Shown in pieces: positions 9,791 to 22,673 of a stretch of 38,357 bases of DNA (the stretch's first letter is position 1; the number at the start of each line of letters is the position of its first letter). The stretch spans positions 1-38,357 of the forward strand of contig JAJZXU010000015.1 in NCBI GenBank assembly GCA_021806235.1. Direction: 5' to 3'. Source of the DNA: Thermoplasmata archaeon. GTDB taxonomy: Archaea; Thermoplasmatota; Thermoplasmata; Thermoplasmatales; Thermoplasmataceae. A program made the translations under genes and the position numbers. The notes beneath the pieces are model-generated. The model made no database searches and was not told the origin of the DNA. It saw only the letters and a list, made by a program, of their open reading frames with translations.

Positions 9791-10741
9791 ATGTCACTGA
9801 ATCAGAAAATAATTAAAATTAAAAGCAGGGAACTTGAAAATAACTATTTAAATGACCCTGTTGAAAGGGAAATACTGGTGTTTCATCCTGATAAAATCGT
9901 CGATAATGCACCATTATTAATAGAACTTGCAGGTTTAAACGGCACACCTAAATTGAACAACAGGTTCTCACAGGTACTGAATAAACTATATAAAAAGGAT
10001 TTATTAAAAAATTCAGTGGTAATAAATCCGAACTTTTCCACGAAATATCACGTTAACCAGTATATGAATTCACCTGCTGCCGGCAATTATGAGGATTTTA
10101 TAATAAATGAAATTATACCATATATATCTGATTTATACCATACCGGCAGTGTAGCCTTATTCGGTAAATCTTCCGGCGGTTTCGGTGCATATACACTGGC
10201 GGTAAATCATCCGGATGTTATCAGTGGCTTTGCCGACCATTTCGGGGATAGCTGTTTTGAATATGTTTATATTCCGGATATACCGGTAGCATACAGGGAA
10301 TTACATGATAGAGATATAAGCGATTATTTAACAGAAAAATCCAAAAAAGATGACTTAACTGATAATGAAACAAGAGCATTGAATATTATAGGTATGTCTG
10401 CATTTTATTCATATAATGAGGATTCTGAACTGAAATTTGACCTCCCATTTGAAATGGATACCGGTTCATTTAAACCTGATATATGGAATAAATGGATAAA
10501 ATATGACCCCGCAAAGAATGTTGTAAATTATACAGACAGTTTAAAAAAATTAAAGGCAGTATATTTAGATGTTGGTACAGAGGATGAATATAGCCTGTTT
10601 ATAGGAATGAGCACACTGCATAAAAAAATGGAAAAGAATGGCATAGAACATAAATACGAAGAATTTAAGGGGGGCCATTTCTATAACACCACAAGATATG
10701 AAACGTCCCTGCCATTTTTAATAGATAGGTTAGGTGAGTAA
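9791..10741 (+). CDS. Alpha/beta-hydrolase of the esterase type
   Basis: A 316-residue soluble hydrolase. The nucleophile elbow GKSSGGFGAY at 125-134 gives Ser127. Candidate acid and base are Asp265 (VGTEDEY) and His296 (GGHFYNT). The N-terminal part (VEREILVFHP, LIELAGLNG) matches the esterase D/acyl-esterase-like layout in which an oxyanion strand precedes the elbow. Substrate unknown. The stop lies three bases from the end of padR on the other strand. A leaderless or near-leaderless start is likely, with an AT-rich region at 9750-9775. Confidence 0.65.
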   Translation: MSLNQKIIKIKSRELENNYLNDPVEREILVFHPDKIVDNAPLLIELAGLNGTPKLNNRFSQVLNKLYKKDLLKNSVVINPNFSTKYHVNQYMNSPAAGNYEDFIINEIIPYISDLYHTGSVALFGKSSGGFGAYTLAVNHPDVISGFADHFGDSCFEYVYIPDIPVAYRELHDRDISDYLTEKSKKDDLTDNETRALNIIGMSAFYSYNEDSELKFDLPFEMDTGSFKPDIWNKWIKYDPAKNVVNYTDSLKKLKAVYLDVGTEDEYSLFIGMSTLHKKMEKNGIEHKYEEFKGGHFYNTTRYETSLPFLIDRLGE

Positions 10742-10742
10742 T

Positions 10743-11201
10743 TTAATTTAAATTATTCAGCCTATTAACGGTGCTCTTTATTTTATCTTTCTGTCTATCA
10801 TTTAAATTTTCATAGTTATCAATTAAATACTGTATATATCCCTCAATTTTATCAATGGCATCATCGACATTACTATATTCCCGCATTCCAAGTATTTCCT
10901 TCCATGGGAAATATGAGTTATCAAGGAATTCCTTTCCCTTCTCTGTTGTTCTATAATATTTTTTGTTATTACGTTCTTCCATTGTTAAATATTCCCCACT
11001 GTACATTGATGATAACGCCGGATATATTATGCCCGGTGATGGTACCCATCTGCCATCAGTTTTCTCTGATATTTTACTGGCAATATCCACGCCAGTTACA
11101 TCATTATCCATGGCTATTGCAAGGATCCAGTATTTCAACCCAAAGCCATGCATATGGTGATTACGCTGCATATTATTGTGCCCGCACCCCGGCCTGAACA
11201 T
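10743..11201 (-). CDS. PadR-family transcriptional regulator
   Basis: Winged-helix repressor of 152 residues from the preferred start. The PadR signature SPGIIYPALSSMYSGEYL lies in the first half, followed by the wing KKYYRTTEKGKEFL and a C-terminal dimerisation helix. I chose ATG 11201 because GAGGTG stands five bases upstream, at the end of the preceding small gene; ATG 11237 would add 12 residues. The N terminus RPGCGHNNMQRNHHMHGFG is Cys/His-rich, suggesting metal sensing. It overlaps or abuts the His/Cys-rich gene and probably shares its promoter, which contains a 13-nt-period GATATC array. Confidence 0.8.
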   Translation of the reverse strand: MFRPGCGHNNMQRNHHMHGFGLKYWILAIAMDNDVTGVDIASKISEKTDGRWVPSPGIIYPALSSMYSGEYLTMEERNNKKYYRTTEKGKEFLDNSYFPWKEILGMREYSNVDDAIDKIEGYIQYLIDNYENLNDRQKDKIKSTVNRLNNLN

Positions 11202-11202
11202 T

Positions 11203-11388
11203 CTAACACCTCTGGTGAAATTCATGGCCACCGGCATGCCCGCAATTCATATTTCTTCCATGGTTGCATTCATGGTGTGCTCCATTCATGCTTTTGTTTT
11301 CCATCTGTTCATTTTTATCTGTTTCTCCTTCCGTTCCACCCTGATTTTTCATATATTTTCTATTACATTCTCCACACATATCTATCAC
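11203..11388 (-). CDS. His/Cys-rich small protein, candidate metal binder
   Basis: Sixty-one residues with CGEC at 5-8, a polar middle, and a C-terminal cluster HHECNHGRNMNC and GHAGGHEFHQRC. The density of Cys and His suggests binding of a soft metal such as copper or zinc; no known family recognised. A GGTGA Shine-Dalgarno lies just before the ATG. Its stop leaves one base before the preferred padR start, so it is the first gene of a two-gene operon. The regulator's own N terminus has a similar Cys/His flavour. Confidence 0.5.
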   Translation of the reverse strand: MIDMCGECNRKYMKNQGGTEGETDKNEQMENKSMNGAHHECNHGRNMNCGHAGGHEFHQRC

Positions 11389-11389
11389 C

Positions 11390-11434
11390 GATATCTCTTA
11401 ACGATATCTAATATAGATATCTTATTTAGATATA
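11390..11434 (-). promoter_or_regulatory. Four-fold GATATC/GATATA array, exact 13-nt period (candidate PadR operators)
   Basis: GATATC occurs at 11390, 11403 and 11416 and GATATA at 11429, each start exactly 13 bases from the next. Two of them form a perfect 19-bp palindrome, GATATCT-N5-AGATATC (11403-11421). The array sits between the TATA box (minus strand, about 11430-11442) and the ATG at 11388, where a bound repressor would block transcription. Confidence 0.6.
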
Positions 11435-11507
11435 TAAATATTATCATCATAAAAATTAAAAAAAATTGAAACGTAAAAGAATAAATCCTTAAAAATAATT
11501 ATCACAC

Positions 11508-12770
11508 ATGAAATCTGAAGAATTATTTAATGAGGCATTAAAACTGTTTCCAATGGGTGTTAATTCGCCCGTACGTTATTATTCACCGGTACCTGTGATG
11601 TTTTCCCAGGGAAAGGGTTCAAAAATCATTGATGTTAATGGCAATGAGTATATAGATTACTCAATGGGATTCGGTCCAATGATTCTCGGGCATGCAAACG
11701 GCGAAGTTGCATCTGGAATAAAATCACAGATCGATAGTGGCATATTATTCGGTTCGCTCACAGAAAATGAAATTACCCTAGGGAAAATTATAAAAAATGC
11801 AGTAAAATCTATTGAGAAAATGCGTTTTACCAATTCAGGAACAGAGGCAACAATGCATGCAGTAAGACTGGCAAGGGGTTATACAGGTAGAAAATACATT
11901 TTAAAAATGGAGGGCGGTTACCACGGGGCACATGATTATGCGTTGATAAAATCCGGCAGCGGTACAATGACCTTTGGCACACCATCATCCGCGGGTATTC
12001 CAGAGGAGGTTTCAAAAACGGTTTTAGTGGGGCAGTACAATGACAGATCAAACATAGAGAGTATATTCAGGGAATTTGGCAGTGAAATAGCGGCTGTTAT
12101 AACTGAACCCGTTTTAGGAAATACCGGTGTAGTTAATCCAGAAGATGGCTTTTTAAAGTTTTTAAGGGAAATAACAGAAAGGTATTCATCACTGTTAATA
12201 TTCGATGAGGTTATAACAGGTTTTAGATTTGGCTTTAAGGGTTATCAGGACATTGTGAATATAAAGCCTGATTTAACAACCTTAGGTAAAATAATAGGCG
12301 GCGGTGCACCCGTAGGATTATTCGGTGGCAGGGAAGATATAATGAATAAAATAAGCCCGGGAGGAAATGTGTATGAGGCAGGTACATTTTCCGGCAATCC
12401 ATTAACTATGAGTTCGGGCATAGCAACATTAAATATATTAAAAAATAAGGATTATGGTTATATAAATAACTATACGGATAAACTGGTAAATGGCATAAAC
12501 GAAATAATAGAGGAAAATAAAATTACTGCAGGCATAAATAAATGTTATTCCATGTTCCAGCTATTCTTCAATAATAAAAGGGTTAATGATTATAATACCG
12601 CAAAATTATCGGATGCAGTTAAATTCAAAAAGATGTTTGAGTTATTATTAAAGGAGGGGATATATCTACCACCAAGCCAGTTTGAAACAAATTTTATCAG
12701 CTTTGCACATAACAGTGTGGATTTAAACAGTACTGTAAATGCATTTTCAAGGGTATTAAAATGTCTTTAA
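11508..12770 (+). CDS. hemL: Glutamate-1-semialdehyde 2,1-aminomutase
   Basis: PLP enzyme that converts glutamate-1-semialdehyde to 5-aminolevulinate in the C5 route to tetrapyrroles. Class III aminotransferase fold of 420 residues, close to the family length (about 425). The PLP lysine is Lys261 in [10 protein letters not shown]; the cofactor-binding Asp233 is in [10 protein letters not shown]; the gate/substrate motifs NSPVR (19-23) and SGTEA (110-114) are present. It opens the hemLCD operon; hemC starts inside its last codons. The promoter is in the divergent region shared with the PadR operon, close to the GATATC array. Confidence 0.95.
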   Translation: MKSEELFNEALKLFPMGVNSPVRYYSPVPVMFSQGKGSKIIDVNGNEYIDYSMGFGPMILGHANGEVASGIKSQIDSGILFGSLTENEITLGKIIKNAVKSIEKMRFTNSGTEATMHAVRLARGYTGRKYILKMEGGYHGAHDYALIKSGSGTMTFGTPSSAGIPEEVSKTVLVGQYNDRSNIESIFREFGSEIAAVITEPVLGNTGVVNPEDGFLKFLREITERYSSLLIFDEVITGFRFGFKGYQDIVNIKPDLTTLGKIIGGGAPVGLFGGREDIMNKISPGGNVYEAGTFSGNPLTMSSGIATLNILKNKDYGYINNYTDKLVNGINEIIEENKITAGINKCYSMFQLFFNNKRVNDYNTAKLSDAVKFKKMFELLLKEGIYLPPSQFETNFISFAHNSVDLNSTVNAFSRVLKCL

Positions 12771-13639
12771 TTCTTGGTACAAGGAAAAGCAAACTGGCGA
12801 TGATCCAGGCAGAAAAGGTTAAGAATTCACTTGAAGCAGAAGGTTATGATATAGAAATAAAGGGTTACACGTCAAAGGGTGATTCAGTAAATTCGGTACC
12901 GTTATATAAAATGGAGTCCACCGGTGTTTTTGTGGATGAATTAAATAATTTAATAATAAATAATGAAATAGATTTTGCAGTTCACAGTGCCAAGGATATA
13001 CCATCAAAGATCGATGATAGGCTGGAGATTTCAGGGGTATTAAAAAGGGATGATTGCCGGGATTTACTCATATCAGATTATGATTTATTTTCCCTGGATG
13101 ACAGGGTTATAGGTACCTCAAGCATGAGGAGAATAAAGGAACTAAAAACACTGAATAAACACATAAAAATAAGGGATATAAGGGGAAATATAGACACACG
13201 GGTCTCAAAATATACTGATAAGGAATTTGATGGAATTATCATGGCTAAGGCCGCATATGACCGAATGAATTTACAGTTAAATCACACCACGTTAAGCGTA
13301 GATGATTTCATTCCATCTCCAAATCAGGGAATAATTGCTATCGTATCAAAAAGGGATTCTGAAATATCCAGAATGATAAAAAAAATAAATGATAAAAAAA
13401 CCCTCAGTGAAATGAATACCGAGAGGTCAATAATAAAGGCCTTAAATCTTGGGTGCTCAATGCCAGTTGGAATTCTGGCACAGGATAATAATCTAATTAC
13501 CAGGTTCTATTCCTTGAATTCAGAAGAATATAAGGATATGCATTTTGATTTAAATGGAAATATAGATGATATTATAAATATAATAATGGAGGAAATAGGG
13601 GATTATGGATACAAAATATCTTATAACAACAAGGCCTGA
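12761..13639 (+). CDS. hemC: Porphobilinogen deaminase (hydroxymethylbilane synthase)
   Basis: Joins four porphobilinogens into hydroxymethylbilane. The 292 residues contain the N-terminal GTRKSKLA, the catalytic Asp79 in AVHSAKDIP, the substrate-binding SSMRR and [10 protein letters not shown] segments, and Cys232 in GCSMPVG, which anchors the dipyrromethane cofactor. The start overlaps the end of hemL by 10 nt, and hemD begins 35 nt before its stop, so the three genes are tightly coupled. Confidence 0.95.
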   Translation: MSLILGTRKSKLAMIQAEKVKNSLEAEGYDIEIKGYTSKGDSVNSVPLYKMESTGVFVDELNNLIINNEIDFAVHSAKDIPSKIDDRLEISGVLKRDDCRDLLISDYDLFSLDDRVIGTSSMRRIKELKTLNKHIKIRDIRGNIDTRVSKYTDKEFDGIIMAKAAYDRMNLQLNHTTLSVDDFIPSPNQGIIAIVSKRDSEISRMIKKINDKKTLSEMNTERSIIKALNLGCSMPVGILAQDNNLITRFYSLNSEEYKDMHFDLNGNIDDIINIIMEEIGDYGYKISYNNKA

Positions 13640-14312
13640 GATTAAATTCAATAAAATACGTACAGAAAATATAAAGATTATAAACTTTCCATTAACAGTG
13701 ATAGTTGATATGAAATTAAGTGGAGAATGTATAAACAGGATAAAAACAGAGGATCCGGATATAATTATATTAACAAGTTCATACGGTGCTGAACTGTTCT
13801 TTAATAATTATTATATATATGTAAAAAGACCTGTTTTTATACCTGTTGGCGATAGAACATTAGATGTAATAAGGAGGTATACAGATAATTACATCATTCC
13901 GTACGAAAAGGATTCATACGGAATAATAGATCTAATAAAAAAATACAGGAATAAGAAAATTGCATTATTTAGAAGTAAAAAATCAAATAATATATTAAGC
14001 AACTATCTAAAGGATAATAATTATAATTTCCATGAATATTATATCTATGATATAGAAGGCATATATGATGATAAAATCCTTGAATTATTAAACAACAATA
14101 ACTGCATAGGGATATTTTTCACATCATCACTTGAGGCAGATATATTTTTTGATATATTAAAGAATAACAGAATTAAAAAAAATATCTTTGCAATAGGGAA
14201 AATAACAGAGAAAACTATAATGGATCACGGGTATAATGTTAATTTTACAGGGAACTCAAATTTTGAGGAAACAGTAAGGGAAATAGATAAAAATAGCGGG
14301 GAATGGATTTGA
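13605..14312 (+). CDS. hemD: Uroporphyrinogen-III synthase
   Basis: Cyclises hydroxymethylbilane with inversion of ring D. HemD sequences are poorly conserved; the assignment rests on length (235), the two-lobed pattern with TSSYGAELFF in the first half and FFTSSLEADIFFDIL plus FAIGKITEKTI in the second, and its place after hemC. It starts inside hemC. Its last six codons and stop are antisense to the 3' end of the initiator tRNA gene. Confidence 0.85.
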   Translation: MDTKYLITTRPEIKFNKIRTENIKIINFPLTVIVDMKLSGECINRIKTEDPDIIILTSSYGAELFFNNYYIYVKRPVFIPVGDRTLDVIRRYTDNYIIPYEKDSYGIIDLIKKYRNKKIALFRSKKSNNILSNYLKDNNYNFHEYYIYDIEGIYDDKILELLNNNNCIGIFFTSSLEADIFFDILKNNRIKKNIFAIGKITEKTIMDHGYNVNFTGNSNFEETVREIDKNSGEWI

Positions 14313-14368
14313 ACCATTGGTCTACGGGTTATGAGCCCGTCGGGATCTCCTGACTACCCCACCCCGCT
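14294..14368 (-). tRNA. Initiator tRNA-Met (anticodon CAT)
   Basis: A complete 75-nt cloverleaf. The acceptor AGCGGGG pairs with CCCCGCT, giving the A1-U72 pair typical of archaeal initiators. The anticodon stem ACGGG/CCCGT holds the three G-C pairs (29-31 with 39-41) that mark initiators; the loop is CTCATAA. The T arm is AATGG-TTCAAAT-CCATT. The discriminator is A and CCA is not encoded. No intron. A T-rich stretch follows. Confidence 0.95.
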
Positions 14369-14390
14369 TTACAGGTGTATTACTAAAAAG

Positions 14391-14400
14391 AATATAAACT
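14391..14400 (-). promoter_or_regulatory. TATA box of the initiator tRNA
   Basis: AGTTTATATT on the minus strand is centred about 26 nt before the tRNA 5' end, the normal archaeal distance. It argues that the tRNA has its own promoter although it lies only 41 nt after the dim2 stop. Confidence 0.6.
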
Positions 14401-14409
14401 TTGAGAGAG

Positions 14410-14979
14410 CTACTCATCATCACCGAATGATTCTTCCATCCTCTTAAATTTAAGCTCACCCACATTTTTTTCGAGATATGAGTATACCGTTTTATGTTTT
14501 CTTCCCTGCAGGAGCATATTTATGGCTTCTCTGGAATACTGTATTGAAACAAAATCACCTATTATGGACACAGTATTTCCACTGATAGAAATATATGTTC
14601 TTGTTAAATCCTCTATGATCTCCCTTGTGTGTCCATCCCTGCCTATTAGCCTTCCCTTTATCTCTGTAATTCTTTTTGAATCTTTATTTGCGTATTCCTT
14701 TATAGATATTACTATCAGCTGCATGTTTTCATCAAACAGCAACATGGCCTTCTCGGGATTAAATCCCCTCGCTATTGCCTGTATAACATTTAATGCTAAC
14801 ATGGCCTTTATTGCATCATTTTTCTGAAATACTGTTACCGTGCCACTACCGGAATCCACCTCTAACTTCACATTACCGTATTTTTCTATCTGGTCTTTCG
14901 TTGCTCCATTTTTACCTATTATGGCTCCCAGCCGGTTAAACGGCACCTTTAAATTGCCTATCTCATACACTGCTATCAC
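14410..14979 (-). CDS. Archaeal Dim2/Pno1-like KH-domain protein
   Basis: Small-subunit assembly factor with two KH domains that in archaea associates with aIF2 and the 3' end of 16S rRNA. 189 residues. The first KH has LGAIIGKNGATKDQI (about 17-31), the second GRLIGRDGHTREII (about 107-120), each with a GxxG-type loop. Acidic C terminus. The start overlaps rio1 by 17 nt, and aIF1A-rio1-dim2 is a widespread archaeal ribosome-assembly/initiation operon. Confidence 0.85.
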   Translation of the reverse strand: MIAVYEIGNLKVPFNRLGAIIGKNGATKDQIEKYGNVKLEVDSGSGTVTVFQKNDAIKAMLALNVIQAIARGFNPEKAMLLFDENMQLIVISIKEYANKDSKRITEIKGRLIGRDGHTREIIEDLTRTYISISGNTVSIIGDFVSIQYSREAINMLLQGRKHKTVYSYLEKNVGELKFKRMEESFGDDE

Positions 14980-15736
14980 CCTTTATGTAATTATATAGAT
15001 TATTTTCATCACACATTACATTTTTCTTAATAAAAAATGAGGTTATATTTTTTATATCCCTCCTTAAAAATTCCTCTGCCATCGGGTGTTTAACAGATAC
15101 AGATTGGCCCACATCTATTATATATGGTTCTTTTCTATAGTATAATATATTATACTCACTTAAATCTGCATGCACAATTTTTGCAGTATTGTACATCCTC
15201 CACAGATTAATTTTCAGTTTATTATACAGTATGGTAAAGTCCGTGCTTATGTCCTTTATCTGCCTTGCCGGACTGTTTTTTGTTCCTAAATATGATAATA
15301 ATAAAACATTTTTATAAAAACCGTATGGCTTTGGTGCTTTTACCTTTGAATTTACAAGTGCATTAAGATTTGTGTACTCTTTCTGAGCCCATACATACAC
15401 AATGTTTGTTCTGTTTATCTTTTCCTTATCAAATCTATAATCACCCTTTATATATTCAAGGGTATTTGAGAATTTTAATGTTGACATTTTATAAATTTTC
15501 ATAACCTTTGATGTTCTATCATTCATTATTACCTTAAATATTAGGGACTCCTTACCGCTTGATATGGGAAAATCTATGTAATTTATATTATACTTTTTTA
15601 TTATCTCATATATGGAATTTAATGTTCTCCTGTCAAAAACAAGTCCATAGGTTTTTCTATCAAGGTTCAGGCGGTTTGAAAATTCATCCGATTCTATTAA
15701 TTCTTTTAATGCACTTTTATCTCTCATTGAATACAT
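14963..15736 (-). CDS. rio1: RIO1-type atypical serine kinase
   Basis: Atypical kinase/ATPase acting in late 40S/30S maturation. 257 residues. ATP-binding Lys80 lies in the strand VMKIYKM; the flexible-loop region carries WAQKEYTNL (116-124); the catalytic loop HADLSEYN (189-196) gives Asp191, and the metal-binding loop IDVGQS has Asp208. RIO enzymes lack the classical activation segment and substrate lobe, as here. It overlaps aIF1A by 20 nt upstream and dim2 by 17 nt downstream. Confidence 0.93.
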   Translation of the reverse strand: MYSMRDKSALKELIESDEFSNRLNLDRKTYGLVFDRRTLNSIYEIIKKYNINYIDFPISSGKESLIFKVIMNDRTSKVMKIYKMSTLKFSNTLEYIKGDYRFDKEKINRTNIVYVWAQKEYTNLNALVNSKVKAPKPYGFYKNVLLLSYLGTKNSPARQIKDISTDFTILYNKLKINLWRMYNTAKIVHADLSEYNILYYRKEPYIIDVGQSVSVKHPMAEEFLRRDIKNITSFFIKKNVMCDENNLYNYIKGDSSV

Positions 15737-16052
15737 CTATTATTTCCGGCAACATCTTATTCCTGCTTAAATAGGACGCCTGTGTTCTTGTGTATCTATA
15801 TACTATATCGCCCTTTTCATTCTGGAAATCCCACGGCTTAACTATCACAAGGTCGCCTTCACGTATCCACATTCTTTTTTTCATTTTACCCGGTATTCTG
15901 CAATTTCTTGTTGATCCATCCTCGCACATGACAGTTAATCTGGATGCACCGGATAATTTTTCAACTATGCCGTATATTTCGCCCTTTCTTTTATTTGGAG
16001 TTATAACTCTTGTAATATTTTCTTCATTATTATTATAATTTTTTTGATTCAT
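15717..16052 (-). CDS. eif1A: Translation initiation factor aIF1A
   Basis: Binds the ribosomal A site during initiation and helps place initiator tRNA. 111 residues: a short Asn-rich N-terminal tail, then an OB fold with GEIYGIVEKLSGASRLTV (24-41), CRIPGKMKKRMWIREGD and VKPWDFQNEKGDIVYRYT, then a C-terminal helix. It is the first gene of its operon; a minus-strand TATA (GTTTATATTAA, about 16080-16090) precedes it. Confidence 0.95.
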   Translation of the reverse strand: MNQKNYNNNEENITRVITPNKRKGEIYGIVEKLSGASRLTVMCEDGSTRNCRIPGKMKKRMWIREGDLVIVKPWDFQNEKGDIVYRYTRTQASYLSRNKMLPEIIDVFNER

Positions 16053-16113
16053 ATTTGATTACATAATTCATTACATTAATATAAACATAATCAATTTTAG
16101 GTTCTGTTACGGC

Positions 16114-16137
16114 CGGTATAAGTTTGATTAGATACCG
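16114..16137. promoter_or_regulatory. Dyad CGGTAT-N12-ATACCG between divergent genes
   Basis: Six-base arms at 16114-16119 and 16132-16137 lie between the promoters of eif1A and the downstream permease. It could be an operator for either. No regulator gene is adjacent. Confidence 0.3.
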
Positions 16138-16220
16138 TATAAAACATATATATATTACTATTATAAATATACTAAATTATATAAATATGTCCGGCAATTA
16201 TCTGATATCTATTAGGAAAA

Positions 16221-16230
16221 CTTTATATAT
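16221..16230 (+). promoter_or_regulatory. TATA box of the permease gene
   Basis: CTTTATATAT is centred about 25 nt before ATG 16250, which both suggests a leaderless transcript and decides the start codon against the upstream ATG at 16124. Confidence 0.6.
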
Positions 16231-16249
16231 AAGAGATAAATGCTATCAC

Positions 16250-18007
16250 ATGGCAGTTAACGAAAACGAGAAAGTCGTAAAGAGCAGTCTAAAACAGGAC
16301 AAAAGATTAAGAAAGGCCTTAACTACATGGGATTTGTATTTTTTGAGTCTCGGTGGTATAATTGGGTCTGGATGGTTGTTTGCAGCATCTGCAGCATCAA
16401 GTACTGCAGGTCCGGCAGCAATATTGTCATGGCTCATAGGTGGAATAATTGTTCTATTCATAGCCCTGGTATATGCAGAACTCGGATCAATGATTCCGAG
16501 ATCCGGTGCTATTAGTAGATACGGTCATTACTCACACGGTGGTGTCGCCGGTCTATTTTTTGGATGGACATATTTCCTGTCGGCAGTATCTGTTCCGACA
16601 ATAGAAGCAGAGGCGGTTATAACATACGCAGGCTCATACATACCTGGTTTATCATATAGTGCAGTGAATCCCCTAACCGGGTCACCAATGCTGTTACTTT
16701 CGGGATATGGTATAGGGCTTGCAGCATTACTTATAATAGCATTCTTCGGGTTAAACTATACGGGTGTCAGATTAATGGGAAAAACCAATACAGGCATGAC
16801 ATGGTGGAAGCTTATAATACCTGTAGGCACAATTATATTAATTGGTGCACTTGTATTCCATAGCTCAAACTTTAACAATCCCGCTCTTGGTGGATTCCTT
16901 CTAAAGGGGCATACACAATATATATTCCAGGCTGTCGCCACCGATGGAATTGTATTCTCATTCCTTGGATTCAGGCAGGCATTAGACTATGGAGGAGAGG
17001 CAAAAACACCGCAGAGGTCAATACCCAGAGCAACAATATTTTCAGTTTTAACTGGAATCGTGGTTTATGTATTATTACAGGTTGTATTTATAGGTGCAAT
17101 TGATCCTGCAAAACTTGCAACTGCCGGTGGTTTTGGGAAAATATTGTCCGCAAAAACAAGCTATACTGCTGGTCTTGCATCAGCACCGTTTGCATTCCTT
17201 GCAAATAGTTCTGGCATACTGATACTTGCAGTTTTAACGTATATATTATATGCAGATGCCTATGTATCTCCATCTGGAACATTAAATGTCTATGCAGGTA
17301 CATCAATAAGAACATTATTCGGTTTATCTGAGAATGGTTATTTCCCGTCTGCATTAGGACAGGTAAACAAGAAAACTGGTGTTCCTATATATTCACTAGT
17401 AATATCCCTGATTATCGGTTTACTATTTTTAGCACCATTCCCATCATGGTATGCACTGGTTGGTTTAATAACTGGAGCCACAGCATTCACATACATAGTT
17501 GGTGGTTCTGCATTAATGGTATTCAGAAGGGAAGCTGATGAATTAAAAAGGCCATTTAAATTACCATATGCAAAATTTCTGGCTCCAATAGCATTTGTAG
17601 GTGCATCCCTAATTGTTTACTGGACAGGCTGGCCAACCGTGGGTTATCTCTCAGTAGGTATATTCCTTGGAATAGTTGTGTATTCAGTTATGCTTATACT
17701 CGGTAAGATAAATTTAACCAGTAAGGTAAACAATGTATTTACAGCACAGAATATAAAAGCCGGTTACTGGGTACCATTATATATAATAGTACTTGTAATA
17801 CTGTCATACCTTGGCGAAGCAGGCTATGGAGGAACAAATGTATTTCCATACCCCTATGATTTTATTGTTGTGGTACTGGTAGCAATAATATTCTATCTAC
17901 TATCAATACATTCAGGATATAAAACGGAAGAAATATCCGATATAATAGAATCAGGAACACAGTATATAACAGAAGAGGAACCTACAGCACCAGCAGGAAA
18001 GAAATAA
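16250..18007 (+). CDS. APC-superfamily amino-acid permease
   Basis: Twelve-helix or larger secondary transporter of amino acids in the cytoplasmic membrane, 585 residues from the preferred start. Transmembrane segment 1 has the family signature GGIIGSGWLFA (35-45); segment 6 region has FSFLGFRQALDYGGEAKTPQRS, with the GEAKTPQRSIPRA loop typical of APC proteins. The frame is open upstream to 16124, but the TATA box and the composition of that extension favour ATG 16250. It is unlike the truncated permease at the left edge in its longer C-terminal part. Substrate not predictable. Confidence 0.88.
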   Translation: MAVNENEKVVKSSLKQDKRLRKALTTWDLYFLSLGGIIGSGWLFAASAASSTAGPAAILSWLIGGIIVLFIALVYAELGSMIPRSGAISRYGHYSHGGVAGLFFGWTYFLSAVSVPTIEAEAVITYAGSYIPGLSYSAVNPLTGSPMLLLSGYGIGLAALLIIAFFGLNYTGVRLMGKTNTGMTWWKLIIPVGTIILIGALVFHSSNFNNPALGGFLLKGHTQYIFQAVATDGIVFSFLGFRQALDYGGEAKTPQRSIPRATIFSVLTGIVVYVLLQVVFIGAIDPAKLATAGGFGKILSAKTSYTAGLASAPFAFLANSSGILILAVLTYILYADAYVSPSGTLNVYAGTSIRTLFGLSENGYFPSALGQVNKKTGVPIYSLVISLIIGLLFLAPFPSWYALVGLITGATAFTYIVGGSALMVFRREADELKRPFKLPYAKFLAPIAFVGASLIVYWTGWPTVGYLSVGIFLGIVVYSVMLILGKINLTSKVNNVFTAQNIKAGYWVPLYIIVLVILSYLGEAGYGGTNVFPYPYDFIVVVLVAIIFYLLSIHSGYKTEEISDIIESGTQYITEEEPTAPAGKK

Positions 18008-18013
18008 ATTTAT

Positions 18014-18055
18014 AATTTTATTTATTAAAACTTTTAATTTTTTTTTAAAAAATAT
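18014..18055. terminator. AT-rich bidirectional terminator between convergent genes
   Basis: The 48 nt between the permease and nusA contain T-runs on both strands, including nine consecutive T on the plus strand next to six A, matching the oligo-T signals that end archaeal transcripts. Confidence 0.5.
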
Positions 18056-18487
18056 TTATCTCTGTTTTATTATAACGTTTTTAATTTTAAAATACCTGGC
18101 TATTGCATCCCTCATCAATTTAATATTCCTGCTATCCTTGCCGATAGCCTTTCCTATATTCTCAGGTGCTATTGCTATGAATACATTTGTTATATTTTCC
18201 TTCCAGATTAAATCTATCTCCCTAACATCATATCTGTAAAATAGATTGTGTATAAATGTAAGTAAATCGGAGGAAAATTCTGCCATTATAATTCTTTTAT
18301 TTATTTTAGTTTTTAAATCGGCAATTATATTCTCATGTTTTTTAAAAATATCAGCTAATTTTCTTTCGCCGACAACAAAAAGAACCATTTCCTCGTTTTC
18401 AAGGCATTCATATACATTTGTCCTGGCATAGCTCTCAAACAATTTTATATACCCTATCGTCTGGTTATCTATAGTTATTTCATTCAT
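18056..18487 (-). CDS. nusA: NusA-like transcription factor
   Basis: Archaeal short NusA of 143 residues consisting of two KH domains and lacking the bacterial N-terminal and S1 parts. The second KH carries ENIGKAIGKDSRNIKLMRD (about 109-127). It is the last gene of the RNA polymerase operon, eight bases after rpoA''. In many archaea the operon runs on into ribosomal protein genes; here a convergent permease follows instead. Confidence 0.9.
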   Translation of the reverse strand: MNEITIDNQTIGYIKLFESYARTNVYECLENEEMVLFVVGERKLADIFKKHENIIADLKTKINKRIIMAEFSSDLLTFIHNLFYRYDVREIDLIWKENITNVFIAIAPENIGKAIGKDSRNIKLMRDAIARYFKIKNVIIKQR

Positions 18488-18495
18488 GTTATCCC

Positions 18496-22669
<4,174 letters not shown>

Positions 22670-22673
<4 letters not shown>

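Noticed and set aside
16124-16249. 42-codon N-terminal extension of the second permease
   Set aside because: A TATA box lies inside it at the right distance from ATG 16250, and the extension is Ile/Tyr-rich, as expected of non-coding AT-rich DNA.
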